A DNA stretch of 64,000 bases from an uncultured Gemmiger sp. (lineage in GTDB: Bacteria > Bacillota > Clostridia > Oscillospirales > Ruminococcaceae), in the NCBI RefSeq assembly GCF_934561205.1, contig NZ_CAKTFU010000011.1, forward strand, positions 1 to 64,000, given 5' to 3'. Each line of letters begins with the position of its first letter. The stretch's first letter is position 1. A program made the translations under genes and the position numbers. The notes beneath the pieces are model-generated. The model did not search any database, was not told the origin of the DNA, and saw only the letters and a program-made list of their open reading frames with translations. Positions 1 to 9,558 of the stretch are shown here, piece after piece.

Positions 1-216
1 GAACAGACGGTCGCTGCAACGCAGGAGACGGAAACCCCGACACCTGCGCCGCAAAAAGAGGAATCGCAGCCGGAACAAACGGTCGCTGCAACGCAGGAGA
101 CGGAAACCCCGACACCTGCGCCGCAAAAAGAGGAATCGCAGCCGGAACAGACGGTCGCTGCAACGCAGGAGACGGAAACCCCGACACCTGCGCCGCAAAA
201 AGAGGAACCGACCGCC
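1..216 (+). repeat. Three in-frame 72-bp tandem repeats in the surface protein
   Basis: Units begin at 1, 73 and 145 and encode the same 24 residues (EQTVAATQETETPTPAPQKE then ESQP). Differences are a cag/caa change and the end of the last unit, where the sequence leaves the repeat at 217. The array may continue left of the window, so its copy number is unknown. It probably forms an extended wall-spanning stalk. Confidence 0.95.
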
Positions 217-3200
217 CCTGCGAAAAACGGCGCGGATGAGAATGCCTCGCCCGCAAGCCCCGACGAAAACCCGACAGAGAATACGCCTGCGGCTGCCGAA
301 AAAAATTCCGCAGACGAAGAACCCGGCAAAGAACCCGCTGCTGCAACGGGGAAAGACGAATTGAAAGCAGACGGCAGCCCGTCTGACGACGATGCGGCCA
401 AGGTTCAGAACCGGCTTGTCATGGCCGCTGCCGCCGAGCCGGGCGAACCGACCATGATGGGGCAAAACGAACCCCTCGCCCTTAACGATGCGGAGCAGGA
501 CGGCGAAGGCGGCGGGATCTATGTAGCCCCCGGAAGCCCGACAGAAGGGGGCGGCGGGATCTATGTTTCCGAAGGAGACACGCGGACGGAGATTTGGTGC
601 ACAATGAAACCCTCTTCCATTCAGCGCGGCTATGACGGCACGACGGACGGCAGCAAGATTCCAATCAACTTGACGTTTACAGACGGCACAAAGACGTTTG
701 AACTCGAAGAAAAAACGGGCTTTACCGCAACAAAGACGTTTGATTCCGCAGACGCGGGATGGCATACCGTCACTGTGGAAATCAAGCTGATCGGTGATGC
801 CGCGGCAAAGTACAAGCTCAAAGAGGGCAAAGAAAAATTTACGATCGATGGCTACATCAACAAGGCCCATCCCGAATTGACCGTATCTCTTTCCAAGACG
901 GCTTGCACGGCGGGCGAAAAGCTCCTGCCGCTGCTGTCTGTCGAGGGTGCGCCGGATGGTGCTGCGGTGACATATTATTATCTGGCTTCCGCGTTAAAAA
1001 GCTGGGCGGGCTCTTCTGACGTAGAGGGCAGCGATGCCATGCCCAAGATTGACGAGAACACCGCAATCAGCGAACCCGGCACATATTACGTCTATGCCAA
1101 GACCGACAAGACCAATAACTACGAAGAGGGACGGTCAACAACTGCGGAACTCACAGTCAACGAGGCTGTCGTTGAGGCCGCTTCGGTAACAAAATCAGAC
1201 GGCACGGTTAGCGGTACATACAAAACCCTCCCTGCGGCACTGAATGCGGCACAGGATGGCGACACCGTCAAGCTGCTGGCGAACCATACGACAAAATGGA
1301 GCGACGTCGAAGCGGGCGAGTATGCCACTTTGGCTGTCGTCACGAAAACCTTGACGCTCGACCTGAACGGCATGACGGTGGATTATCTCACTGTGGGCGA
1401 TGTGGTTCCTGACGAGGAGGGCGGAATCCTTGATTCCTACGACGGCAACCTGACCGTCGCAGATAGCGCTCAAGGGGGCAGCTGCGGCAAAATCAAAGAC
1501 CTCGAATTTGTAAAAGGTTCACTGGCGATTCAGGGCGGCCAGATTGGAGGCTGCCTTACCTGCGACGGGAACAGCGGCACTGTAACCATCAGCGGCGGCA
1601 CGGTGCTTGGCCTCACAGTAGGCGATGGTGCCACCGTCACCGTCAACAGCGGCTCAGCGCATGCGGGTGCCTGGCTTAACGACGGCACGCTGAACATCAC
1701 AGGCGGCACGTTCGGCGATGTGAGGTTCTGCAATAACGGTGGTACCATCGCTATCAGCGGCGGCACGTTTGGTACAATTACGAACACCAACGCAAGCGGT
1801 TCAATCTCACTCATGCCCCTGCTGGCAGATAACTATGCCTTCTACCAAGGTGACAACGCGCAGAACAGCACTGAAAAAGAGCTGACCAATGTAACGGTCA
1901 AGCCCCACACCCACAGCTTTGAAAACGGCAAGTGCGACTGCGGCGTGGCATCAATCGTCGTTGACAATAACAACAGTTGCTACAACACGTTACAGGCCGC
2001 TCTGAATGCAGCGGCGAATAACGCTTCTATCACATCGGTAACGCTGGGGCAGGATTTGACCGAGAATGTCACGTTCAACGGGTCGGCGGCTGGGGCGCTC
2101 ACGCTGAACATGAACGGCCACAAGCTGGAAACAACAGCCGGCGTGCCCCTGACCGTCATCGGCGGCGAGCTGATCATCGAGGGCGCGGGCCAGATCAACC
2201 AGAACACCGCTTCCAACGCAAATCCCTTCCCGGCCATCTCGCTCACCGGCGGCAAGCTGGTGATTACGGGCGACCTCTCCGCGCAGGGCGGCTACAACAG
2301 CAGCAACGGCCGCAAGCCCGCGATCTATGCCACGAACGGCGAGCTGGATTTGCAGGGCAACGTATCCTTGAACGGCGGTCTGACGATTACCGGAACCGCT
2401 AAACTGACCAATCCTCTGACGCAGGGCACGTTCTACGTTGACGCTTCTGAAACCGGTTATGCCATTGCCATCACGGCCAGCGACAACTACAACAAGGCAC
2501 TTGAGCTGCTAGCCAAGGATCATGCCTTCTATACGGCGGATGACCGTCTTGCGGACGCCGGTGGTTCTAGACTCAGAACCGGAACATACACGATCAAGTC
2601 GCATACATGCAGCTATACCCATAATGAAACGAATGGCATGGCCTTCTGCAACTGCGGCAGATGGCACGCACACAAAAATCAGTCCGAAGAAACGTCGGTG
2701 CTGGTAAACGGCATCTGCCCCATCTGCGGCTACCATTGCCCGCACAAAAATATAGGCAATGACGGCGTTTGCACGGACTGCAACGCAAAAATGGTTGCCA
2801 AGGTAACGGTCGGCGAAACGACCACCTACACGGCCGACCTCGCCGATGCGTTGAACAAGGCCGCCAACGGCACGACCATTACACTGCTGGCAGACACGGA
2901 AATTTCGGCTTATGTCAATATCTATGACGAAACCGCAACCGGCGCCGATCAAATGGTCGTCACGCTGGATTTGGCCGGTCACACTGTTACAAGCGGCAAT
3001 CCGATTGCGATCGGTGCTGACCGCAATGGGCCTGGTTCCCATTACGGCACACTGAAAATCGTCGGAACCGGTAATATTACGTTAGATTCCGTCACTTTGG
3101 ACACCAGAGAAAAAGGCGTATTGGATTTGACCGACTGGACAGGCGGGTCCATCAGCTCTGTGACAGTAACCAAAATCGGCAATACGAACGAGGGCACGTT

Positions 3201-6200
3201 GATTGTCGGTAAGGATGCCGGCCACATTGGCAGCTTGGCCTTCGCCTTCGTCAACTGTCCGTCTGCCGAAATCACAAATACCAAGCTGTACGGCGGCAGC
3301 TACGACGAAATCATCCCGATCGGCAACGGTACGCTCTCGCTGGCCGGGCTGCTCCCGAATGGCTGCGCATTCAAGAACGCGGACGGCAGCTTTGCAAAAG
3401 CCACAGAAAGCAAGCTCTTCAATGTCACGGTTTCCGCATGCGACCACGGCGGCAAGAACGGCTTTGACATAAGCGCCACTGCCTGCCCCCACTGCGGCGC
3501 GCCTGCGGTGGCTGAAACAGGCTTGAGCAATGGCGAGGGCGGCATGCTGTGGCGGAGATTTGCTGATTTGCAAACGGCCATTGATGCAGACAGAGACGGC
3601 GGCTCAGAATTCAAGCTGCTGACCGACGTGACCGGCGATTATACCATCAACGGCACACAGAACACGGCACTTGACCTGAACGGCCATTCCATCAAGGGCA
3701 CGGTGACGGTCAATGCCGCCAAGGGCAACTATATCACCACCACTTTGAGCAACACACAAAACTCCACCACGGCCAGTATTGATAAGGTCGTTGCCCACAA
3801 GGGTGCAAAACTCGCCGGGTCGAAATATCCTGCGGTAATTGGCACATTGATGTTGGCAGAGTACGCGACGTGGAATAATATTCTGAATGGCACAGCACTT
3901 GGATACAAGGTGCTCAACGGAGACGGCACTTACCAGTGGTATGCCCCGGATGATGTCAAAGACTCGCAGTTGAGCAACGTTATCATCAACAGCCTGCCCA
4001 TCCCCAACAAGACCATGTATCTAAAGGTCAATGGCAAGAACCTGACCGGCAGCTCGCCGAAGGTGGAGCGCGGCACGACCGTCCAGCTCTGCGCCAGCTG
4101 CAATGCGAAGGACGCGAATGTATCCATCTACATCGGGGAAACCGTTGGAAACAACGGGCCCACATACAGCCTGAAGAAAGCTGAATATAAAAAGATTGGC
4201 ACCAGCTGGTACTATGTCGTAGACCTCGACGCAAACACAATCGGAACCTACGATATTTATTTCACCGCCAGCAAGGACGGCTATTCGGTGACGAGCAGCC
4301 ACAAAACGCTGAAAGTCACCAAGCCGGACTTAAGAAATGCCGTGATCACCTTCCGCAACAACAGCAACGAAAGCACCTATGAGCCTTATCGCTCCACCAC
4401 TACCGCACCGGGCTTCACCGTAACGCACAACGGCAAGACGCTGAAATTGGGCGTTGATTACACCGCCAGCGGCACTGCTTCCTCTGCTGGCGTAAGCACC
4501 CAGACGCTGACCATCAATGCAGCCAAAGGCAGCGACTACACCGGCTCGAAAACCGCCGAATGGAGAATCGTTCCGCACAAGGCGAAGGTCGAGGTCGGAG
4601 ACGTGATCAAGGCTTACGACGGCACGACCGATCTGCCCGACGGCAAAATTTCGCTTGTAAGCGCAGCAGGCTCCGCAGGCTATCAGGCCGGACTGCCGCT
4701 TCCCCTGTCGGAGGGCAACGGTTTCGAGCTGACCGACGCCAAGTATGATTCCGCCAACGCAAGCGAAACAGAAAAGAACATCTCCTTCACCGTCAAGCTG
4801 ACAGATACGAACTATACCTTTGAAGACGGCACGAAGGAAAAAGCCTTTACGCTGAAGGGTTCGGAAACGGACAAGACCTTCAAGATCGATAAGGCCGCCA
4901 TCGCGAGTGACACCCAGCTTAATCAGACCGTTTTCAACGATCTGGCAAATACCTACGAGATCGATTTGAATCAAGCTCTGGATAAGATCCTTCCTAAGGG
5001 CGGCAATTACGGCGATATCCAATATGGTCGGCCGAGCGTCTTCATGGACTCCGCGTACTATTCCGGCGGCGCAACCATCGGAAACGGCAAGCTGAGCCTG
5101 TCCATCAACAAGGCCGCAAGCTCCACGCAAGGTGAAGAAATTGGCACGGTAACCGTCGAGGTCGAAACCACGAACTATCAGACGATCACGCTGACCATCC
5201 ATGTCAGTGTGCAGGACAAAGTCGTTCCCGTTCCGGCTAAGGGCAATTCTGTCAGCGCAACGGACATCACCTATGGTCAGAAGCTGGCGGACAGTAAACT
5301 CACGGTCAACGGCACGATGAAAGACCCCAACACGCTGGAAGAGGTCAAGGGCACGTTCGCGTGGACAGACGGCACAATCAAGCCAGCTGCAAATGACAGC
5401 TATGAAGCCGAATGGACGTTCACTCCGGCTGCGGACTACGAGAAATACGCGGCTGTGACCGGAACTGTGACCGTCAAGGTCAAACCGGCGAAGCTGACCG
5501 TTTCCGTGGAAGCATCCAGCATGTATTACACCGGCGAGGAACAGATCGCATCGATCATCGCGACTGGAGAAAGCGTAGACAGCACTCCCGTGACGTTCAC
5601 CTACAGCGACAAGGTAGACGGCAACTATACTTCGCGCGGACCGGCGTTCACCGACGCGGGCACATACACCGTTTACTACAAGGCGGAAGCCGCGAACCAC
5701 GAACCAGCTACCGGTACGTTCACCGTGACCATCAAACCCATGGAACTCCTGCGCTTTGTCAGCACCCCATCGGTCACTAAGACCTACGATGGGACGGCAG
5801 TGGCTCCGCTTTCTGAGGATGCGGTGACGTTCAACAGCAGAAACGCTTCTAATCTCAGCCTCCCCAAGGGTGCTTACAGCATCACGAACGCCCGCTTCAC
5901 CATGAAGCAGACAGATGAGAGCTATGCGGATTCGCCCGAGGTCGGCAACGGAAAATCGCTTTCCTTCACTGTGACGCTTACGAGCGACAACTATGTGTTT
6001 GAAAGCACGACGGAAGATTCCAAAACGATCGTTTGCGATATCTCGACCGATGATGCGAACCGGTTCACCATCACCAAAGCCGCCGCGCCCACGATGCAGC
6101 CCATAGAGCTGACCGTTATCAACGGGCTGGCAAAGACTTACTTGGTCAATCTTCCCGCGCTGCCGACGCTGGGCGATAAATGTAAGTACGGCTCCATCAA

Positions 6201-9048
6201 ATATGAGGTCTGCAACTTCGATCTGATTGGAGAGGGCGGCTATGCAAATTCGATGGCAATGATCACATCAAACGATGAGTTCCAGTTGGCTGTCCCGGCT
6301 GTCGAATCTCAGACCGAAGGTTCCGTCGGAACCGTAGGCGTCAAGATCACCACGGACAACTATCAGGACATGCTCCTGACCGTTGAAGTCATCGCGAAGA
6401 ACAAGATCGTTCCCGTGCCGGACGGCGAAATCACCGCAGAGCCAATCACCTTTGGCCAGATCCTGCGCGTCAGCACCATTGCTGGCACCATGAAAGGCGA
6501 CGGCAAGACGGTCGAAGGCACCTTCGAGTGGACGAATCCTAGTACCAAGCCCGACAAAGTCGGCGACTATCAGGCCGAATGGACGTTCACGCCTAATGCA
6601 CCGGAATATGCAACCGCGACCGGAACTGTGACCATCAAGGTGAACAAGGCTACCCCCGCCTTCACCGCTCCCACGGCGCAAGATAATCTGACCTATACCG
6701 GACAGGAGCAGGCGCTGATTATTGCGGGCAGCACGCAGGATGGCACGATGAAGTACCGTCTGGGCGAGAGCGGCGAGTTCGTTGACAGTATCCCCAACGG
6801 AAAGGATGCCGGGACCTACACCGTCTACTATAAGGTCGTGGGTGACGAAAACCACAACGATACCGAACCCGCCAGCGTGCCGGTCAGCATTGGGAAGAAA
6901 CCGCTGCCGATCACCGGGGTAACGGCTACGTCCAAGACTTATGATGGCACGACAAACGCGGACATTACCAGCGTGACCTTCGACAACGTGATCTTGAACC
7001 GAGACACAGACTACACCGTGACCGCCAGCTTTAAAGATGCCGGTGTGGGCAACGGCAAGGACATCACTGCCACAGTGACCTTGATGGATCAGGCCGCGAA
7101 GAATTACTTCCTGGAGCAGAGCAGCATCCGCACGACTGGCAGCATCATCAAGGCCGCTGCGCCCACAGTGCAGCCCGTAGAGCTGACCATCTACAATGGT
7201 CTGCACAAGACCTATTCCATTGACCTCTCAGCGCTGCTGCCGAAGCTGACTGCTCCCTGTGACTACGGCACGATCACCTATAACAAGAAGGTTGATACCA
7301 ATCTGGGCGTTGGCTCCTTTATTACCCTTGTAGACGGCAAGACCGGTGAGCTGACACTGGAAGCAAACAGAAGCGGCACGGGCGAAGGACAATTCGGCAC
7401 GATTACGGTTACAATCTCCACGAGCAACTATGAGGACATCACTCTGACTGTCAATGTCAGCGCGGTGAACCAGATCACCCCCGTGCCGGAGGACGGCACA
7501 ATCAGCGCAAGCGAGATTACCTATGGTCAGGCGCTGAGCGACAGCGCCATCACGGGCACGATGAAAGACCCCGCCACGGGTGTTGCAGTCGACGGCACGT
7601 TTACATGGGACACACCTGACGAGAATCTCAATGCGGGTAGCCATAATGCCAAGTGGACATTCACCCCCGATAAGTCCTACGGTGGAAAATACACGACGGC
7701 CACCGGCACTGCAACCGTTACGGTCAACCGCAAGGCGATTCCTGTGAGCATCACGCCCAACGGTGGCACTTACGGCGAGACCATTACCCCTGCCACCGTC
7801 AAGGCAAACGATGTTGTGGGCGAGGATACCCCGACCATCACGCTGACCTACACCGGCACAGCCAACGATGGCACCGAGTACAACGACACCACGCCGCCCG
7901 CCAAGGCAGGTACTTACACCGTCACGGCGACCACTACCAACCACAATTACACGCTGGACCCCTACACCAACACTGCCAAATTTGCCATCGAGCCGAAGTC
8001 CATCAAGGGCGCAAAGGTTGTGCTGGGCAAGGGCCTTATCGCCAACGGCGCGGAACAGACCCAAACGGTGGAAAAAGTCCTGCTGGACGGCAAAGAACTC
8101 CCCGCCGATTCCTACATCGTGACGGACAACACCGCCACCGCCCCAGGCAAATACACACTGACTGTCACCGCCCAGGGCAACTATACCGGCGCTGTTGAAC
8201 AGACCTACGCGATTATCCCCGCCAAGGCCGAGGATGCCCCCGGCGGCAGCGGCAAGGTAAACGTAGATGTCCAATCTGAGGGCGCTGTACCGCCCGCTGC
8301 CCTGCTGACCGACAAGGCAGAATTGCTTGCCATGTTGGTGGACAGCGGCGACATTACCGCCGATGAACTGGCACAGATTGCCAATGGCGCAAGCGTGGAC
8401 ATTGTGCTGACCGTGAAAGAGGCCAATGTCCACGATGAAGTCAAAGCGGCGATGGCACAGGCCGCCAAGGACTACACCATCGGGCACTATCTCGACATCA
8501 GTCTGTTCAAGTACATGACCGTGAACGGCAGCCAACAGACCGGTGTTCCCCTGCGCACGACCAAGAACGCATTGACGATTTCCGTTGTGGTGCCGGACGC
8601 GCTCATCAATACGAACAGCGCGGTCATCCGCACCTACTACATTGTGCGCAACCATGAAGGTACAATTACTGTGCTGGATGCCGCGTTTGACGCAGCCAGC
8701 AAGACGCTGACCTTTAAGACCGACCGCTTCTCTTACTACGCGATTGCCTATAAGGACACCCCTGTGCCGGGCAGCGGCAGCAATTCGGGCAGCAATTCGG
8801 GCAGCAATCCGGGCAGCAATCCGGGCAGCAGCAATAGTTCGAACGACAGCGAAACCAAGAAGAACGAAGTTGCTGCTCCCACACCTACCCCGACCCCGAC
8901 CCCTGCAAGCACTTCAAAACCGTCCACCATAACGGCAGCACCGCAAACAGGCGATACCTCCAACCCCACGCTGTACATCGTGCTGCTGGTGGTATCCCTG
9001 CTCGGACTTGCAGTTGTATTTGTCTGCAAGAAAAGAAACGATAAGTAA
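1..9048 (+). CDS. Giant LPXTG-type cell-surface protein, 5' end outside window
   Basis: The frame is open from base 1, so at least 3,015 residues are present and the true start and signal peptide lie to the left. Order seen: a Pro/Glu/Gln-rich stalk made of 72-bp repeats (1-216); YDG/MBG-type Ig-like modules (Y-D-G-T near 631, 4615, 5784 and 6940); Gly-rich beta-helix-like stretches (about 1200-3700) full of GGT and DLNG turns; short Cys-rich linkers of the HSFENGKCDCG kind near 1910, 2605-2795 and 3440-3500; a Gly-Ser-Asn and Thr-Pro spacer (8770-8925); then an APQTGD sorting motif at 8938-8955, a hydrophobic segment (8968-9024) and a KKRNDK tail. The C-terminus fits sortase anchoring to peptidoglycan. 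The family is typical of gut Firmicute adhesin-like proteins; the ligand is unknown. The long antisense frames opposite it are shadows. Confidence 0.9.
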   Translation, partial: EQTVAATQETETPTPAPQKEESQPEQTVAATQETETPTPAPQKEESQPEQTVAATQETETPTPAPQKEEPTAPAKNGADENASPASPDENPTENTPAAAEKNSADEEPGKEPAAATGKDELKADGSPSDDDAAKVQNRLVMAAAAEPGEPTMMGQNEPLALNDAEQDGEGGGIYVAPGSPTEGGGGIYVSEGDTRTEIWCTMKPSSIQRGYDGTTDGSKIPINLTFTDGTKTFELEEKTGFTATKTFDSADAGWHTVTVEIKLIGDAAAKYKLKEGKEKFTIDGYINKAHPELTVSLSKTACTAGEKLLPLLSVEGAPDGAAVTYYYLASALKSWAGSSDVEGSDAMPKIDENTAISEPGTYYVYAKTDKTNNYEEGRSTTAELTVNEAVVEAASVTKSDGTVSGTYKTLPAALNAAQDGDTVKLLANHTTKWSDVEAGEYATLAVVTKTLTLDLNGMTVDYLTVGDVVPDEEGGILDSYDGNLTVADSAQGGSCGKIKDLEFVKGSLAIQGGQIGGCLTCDGNSGTVTISGGTVLGLTVGDGATVTVNSGSAHAGAWLNDGTLNITGGTFGDVRFCNNGGTIAISGGTFGTITNTNASGSISLMPLLADNYAFYQGDNAQNSTEKELTNVTVKPHTHSFENGKCDCGVASIVVDNNNSCYNTLQAALNAAANNASITSVTLGQDLTENVTFNGSAAGALTLNMNGHKLETTAGVPLTVIGGELIIEGAGQINQNTASNANPFPAISLTGGKLVITGDLSAQGGYNSSNGRKPAIYATNGELDLQGNVSLNGGLTITGTAKLTNPLTQGTFYVDASETGYAIAITASDNYNKALELLAKDHAFYTADDRLADAGGSRLRTGTYTIKSHTCSYTHNETNGMAFCNCGRWHAHKNQSEETSVLVNGICPICGYHCPHKNIGNDGVCTDCNAKMVAKVTVGETTTYTADLADALNKAANGTTITLLADTEISAYVNIYDETATGADQMVVTLDLAGHTVTSGNPIAIGADRNGPGSHYGTLKIVGTGNITLDSVTLDTREKGVLDLTDWTGGSISSVTVTKIGNTNEGTLIVGKDAGHIGSLAFAFVNCPSAEITNTKLYGGSYDEIIPIGNGTLSLAGLLPNGCAFKNADGSFAKATESKLFNVTVSACDHGGKNGFDISATACPHCGAPAVAETGLSNGEGGMLWRRFADLQTAIDADRDGGSEFKLLTDVTGDYTINGTQNTALDLNGHSIKGTVTVNAAKGNYITTTLSNTQNSTTASIDKVVAHKGAKLAGSKYPAVIGTLMLAEYATWNNILNGTALGYKVLNGDGTYQWYAPDDVKDSQLSNVIINSLPIPNKTMYLKVNGKNLTGSSPKVERGTTVQLCASCNAKDANVSIYIGETVGNNGPTYSLKKAEYKKIGTSWYYVVDLDANTIGTYDIYFTASKDGYSVTSSHKTLKVTKPDLRNAVITFRNNSNESTYEPYRSTTTAPGFTVTHNGKTLKLGVDYTASGTASSAGVSTQTLTINAAKGSDYTGSKTAEWRIVPHKAKVEVGDVIKAYDGTTDLPDGKISLVSAAGSAGYQAGLPLPLSEGNGFELTDAKYDSANASETEKNISFTVKLTDTNYTFEDGTKEKAFTLKGSETDKTFKIDKAAIASDTQLNQTVFNDLANTYEIDLNQALDKILPKGGNYGDIQYGRPSVFMDSAYYSGGATIGNGKLSLSINKAASSTQGEEIGTVTVEVETTNYQTITLTIHVSVQDKVVPVPAKGNSVSATDITYGQKLADSKLTVNGTMKDPNTLEEVKGTFAWTDGTIKPAANDSYEAEWTFTPAADYEKYAAVTGTVTVKVKPAKLTVSVEASSMYYTGEEQIASIIATGESVDSTPVTFTYSDKVDGNYTSRGPAFTDAGTYTVYYKAEAANHEPATGTFTVTIKPMELLRFVSTPSVTKTYDGTAVAPLSEDAVTFNSRNASNLSLPKGAYSITNARFTMKQTDESYADSPEVGNGKSLSFTVTLTSDNYVFESTTEDSKTIVCDISTDDANRFTITKAAAPTMQPIELTVINGLAKTYLVNLPALPTLGDKCKYGSIKYEVCNFDLIGEGGYANSMAMITSNDEFQLAVPAVESQTEGSVGTVGVKITTDNYQDMLLTVEVIAKNKIVPVPDGEITAEPITFGQILRVSTIAGTMKGDGKTVEGTFEWTNPSTKPDKVGDYQAEWTFTPNAPEYATATGTVTIKVNKATPAFTAPTAQDNLTYTGQEQALIIAGSTQDGTMKYRLGESGEFVDSIPNGKDAGTYTVYYKVVGDENHNDTEPASVPVSIGKKPLPITGVTATSKTYDGTTNADITSVTFDNVILNRDTDYTVTASFKDAGVGNGKDITATVTLMDQAAKNYFLEQSSIRTTGSIIKAAAPTVQPVELTIYNGLHKTYSIDLSALLPKLTAPCDYGTITYNKKVDTNLGVGSFITLVDGKTGELTLEANRSGTGEGQFGTITVTISTSNYEDITLTVNVSAVNQITPVPEDGTISASEITYGQALSDSAITGTMKDPATGVAVDGTFTWDTPDENLNAGSHNAKWTFTPDKSYGGKYTTATGTATVTVNRKAIPVSITPNGGTYGETITPATVKANDVVGEDTPTITLTYTGTANDGTEYNDTTPPAKAGTYTVTATTTNHNYTLDPYTNTAKFAIEPKSIKGAKVVLGKGLIANGAEQTQTVEKVLLDGKELPADSYIVTDNTATAPGKYTLTVTAQGNYTGAVEQTYAIIPAKAEDAPGGSGKVNVDVQSEGAVPPAALLTDKAELLAMLVDSGDITADELAQIANGASVDIVLTVKEANVHDEVKAAMAQAAKDYTIGHYLDISLFKYMTVNGSQQTGVPLRTTKNALTISVVVPDALINTNSAVIRTYYIVRNHEGTITVLDAAFDAASKTLTFKTDRFSYYAIAYKDTPVPGSGSNSGSNSGSNPGSNPGSSNSSNDSETKKNEVAAPTPTPTPTPASTSKPSTITAAPQTGDTSNPTLYIVLLVVSLLGLAVVFVCKKRNDK

Positions 9049-9079
9049 TCGGTTATAAAGACAATTACAGATTGTTTTT

Positions 9080-9115
9080 GGCCCGACAGCCACAACGGCT
9101 GTCGGGCCTTTTTTG
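9080..9115 (+). terminator. Intrinsic terminator of the surface protein gene
   Basis: A perfect 12-bp stem (GGCCCGACAGCC with GGCTGTCGGGCC, loop ACAAC) is followed by six T. It starts 32 bases after the stop codon. Confidence 0.93.
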
Positions 9116-9242
9116 CGTTCTTTTTTAAGTTTAAGGCGTTGTTGTCGTAGTCCTCACCCGACCCGCGCACCTCCAAATTTTGGGCTATTTCAATGAAACT
9201 CAAATTACGGGTCACGGGATTCTCCCGCGGGCTTTCCCCTAT

Positions 9243-9360
9243 GGCTTCCCCCTTTGGGGGAAGCTGTCACCGCAGGTGACTGATGAGGGGGTGCCTACCG
9301 GACATTTTCCCCTCATCCGGCGCGCAAGCGCGCCACCTTCTCCCCAAGGGAGAAGGCTTT
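9243..9360 (+). repeat. Type B dispersed hairpin repeat, copy 1
   Basis: About 115 bp made of nested palindromes: GGCTTCCCCC/GGGGGAAGC, GTCACC/GGTGAC, a longer-range GATGAGGGG/CCCCTCATC pair, GGCGCGC/GCGCGCC and a closing CCTTCTCCCC/GGGAGAAGG. Similar copies lie at 49572-49687, 49903-50016 and, reversed, 53582-53694. The rest of the 9116-9372 gap shows no gene. Confidence 0.85.
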
Positions 9361-9372
9361 ATCGTCCGACAT

Positions 9373-9418
9373 AAAACAAAAGGTCCATACCGGGACACGG
9401 TATGGACCTTTTGTTTTA
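9373..9418 (-). terminator. Bidirectional terminator next to tRNA
   Basis: A long palindrome (AAAACAAAAGGTCCATACC with its complement) lies directly 3' of the tRNA on the minus strand. T-runs on either strand let it work in both directions. Confidence 0.8.
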
Positions 9419-9491
9419 TGGGCCGAGAGGGATTCGAACCCCCACTCAAGCGGTTATGAGCCGCCGGCTTTAACCGTTAAGCTATCGGCCC
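9419..9491 (-). tRNA. tRNA with CAT anticodon, probably tRNA-Ile (lysidine type)
   Basis: The reverse complement folds into a full cloverleaf: acceptor GGGCCGA/TCGGCCC, short D arm GCTT/AAGC, anticodon stem GGCGG/CCGCT with loop CTCATAA, T loop TTCGAAT and discriminator A; CCA is not encoded. The anticodon is CAT. The GGCTCATAACC context matches the minor Ile tRNA read after lysidine modification, and differs from the GGTTCATACCC of the elongator Met tRNA at 54005-54081. Identity as Ile rather than Met is inferred; fMet is unlikely because the first pair G1-C72 is intact. Confidence 0.85.
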
Positions 9492-9558
9492 GCATAACGT
9501 ACCTAATAGTATAACAGATTTTATGCCGTTTAACAAGGGGGTTTTTCAAAAAATCGCG

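Noticed and set aside
4330..8655. Long antisense frames (456 and 475 codons) opposite the surface protein
   Set aside because: Codon bias of the repetitive sense gene keeps the opposite frame open; composition is unlike a protein and no ribosome sites fit.
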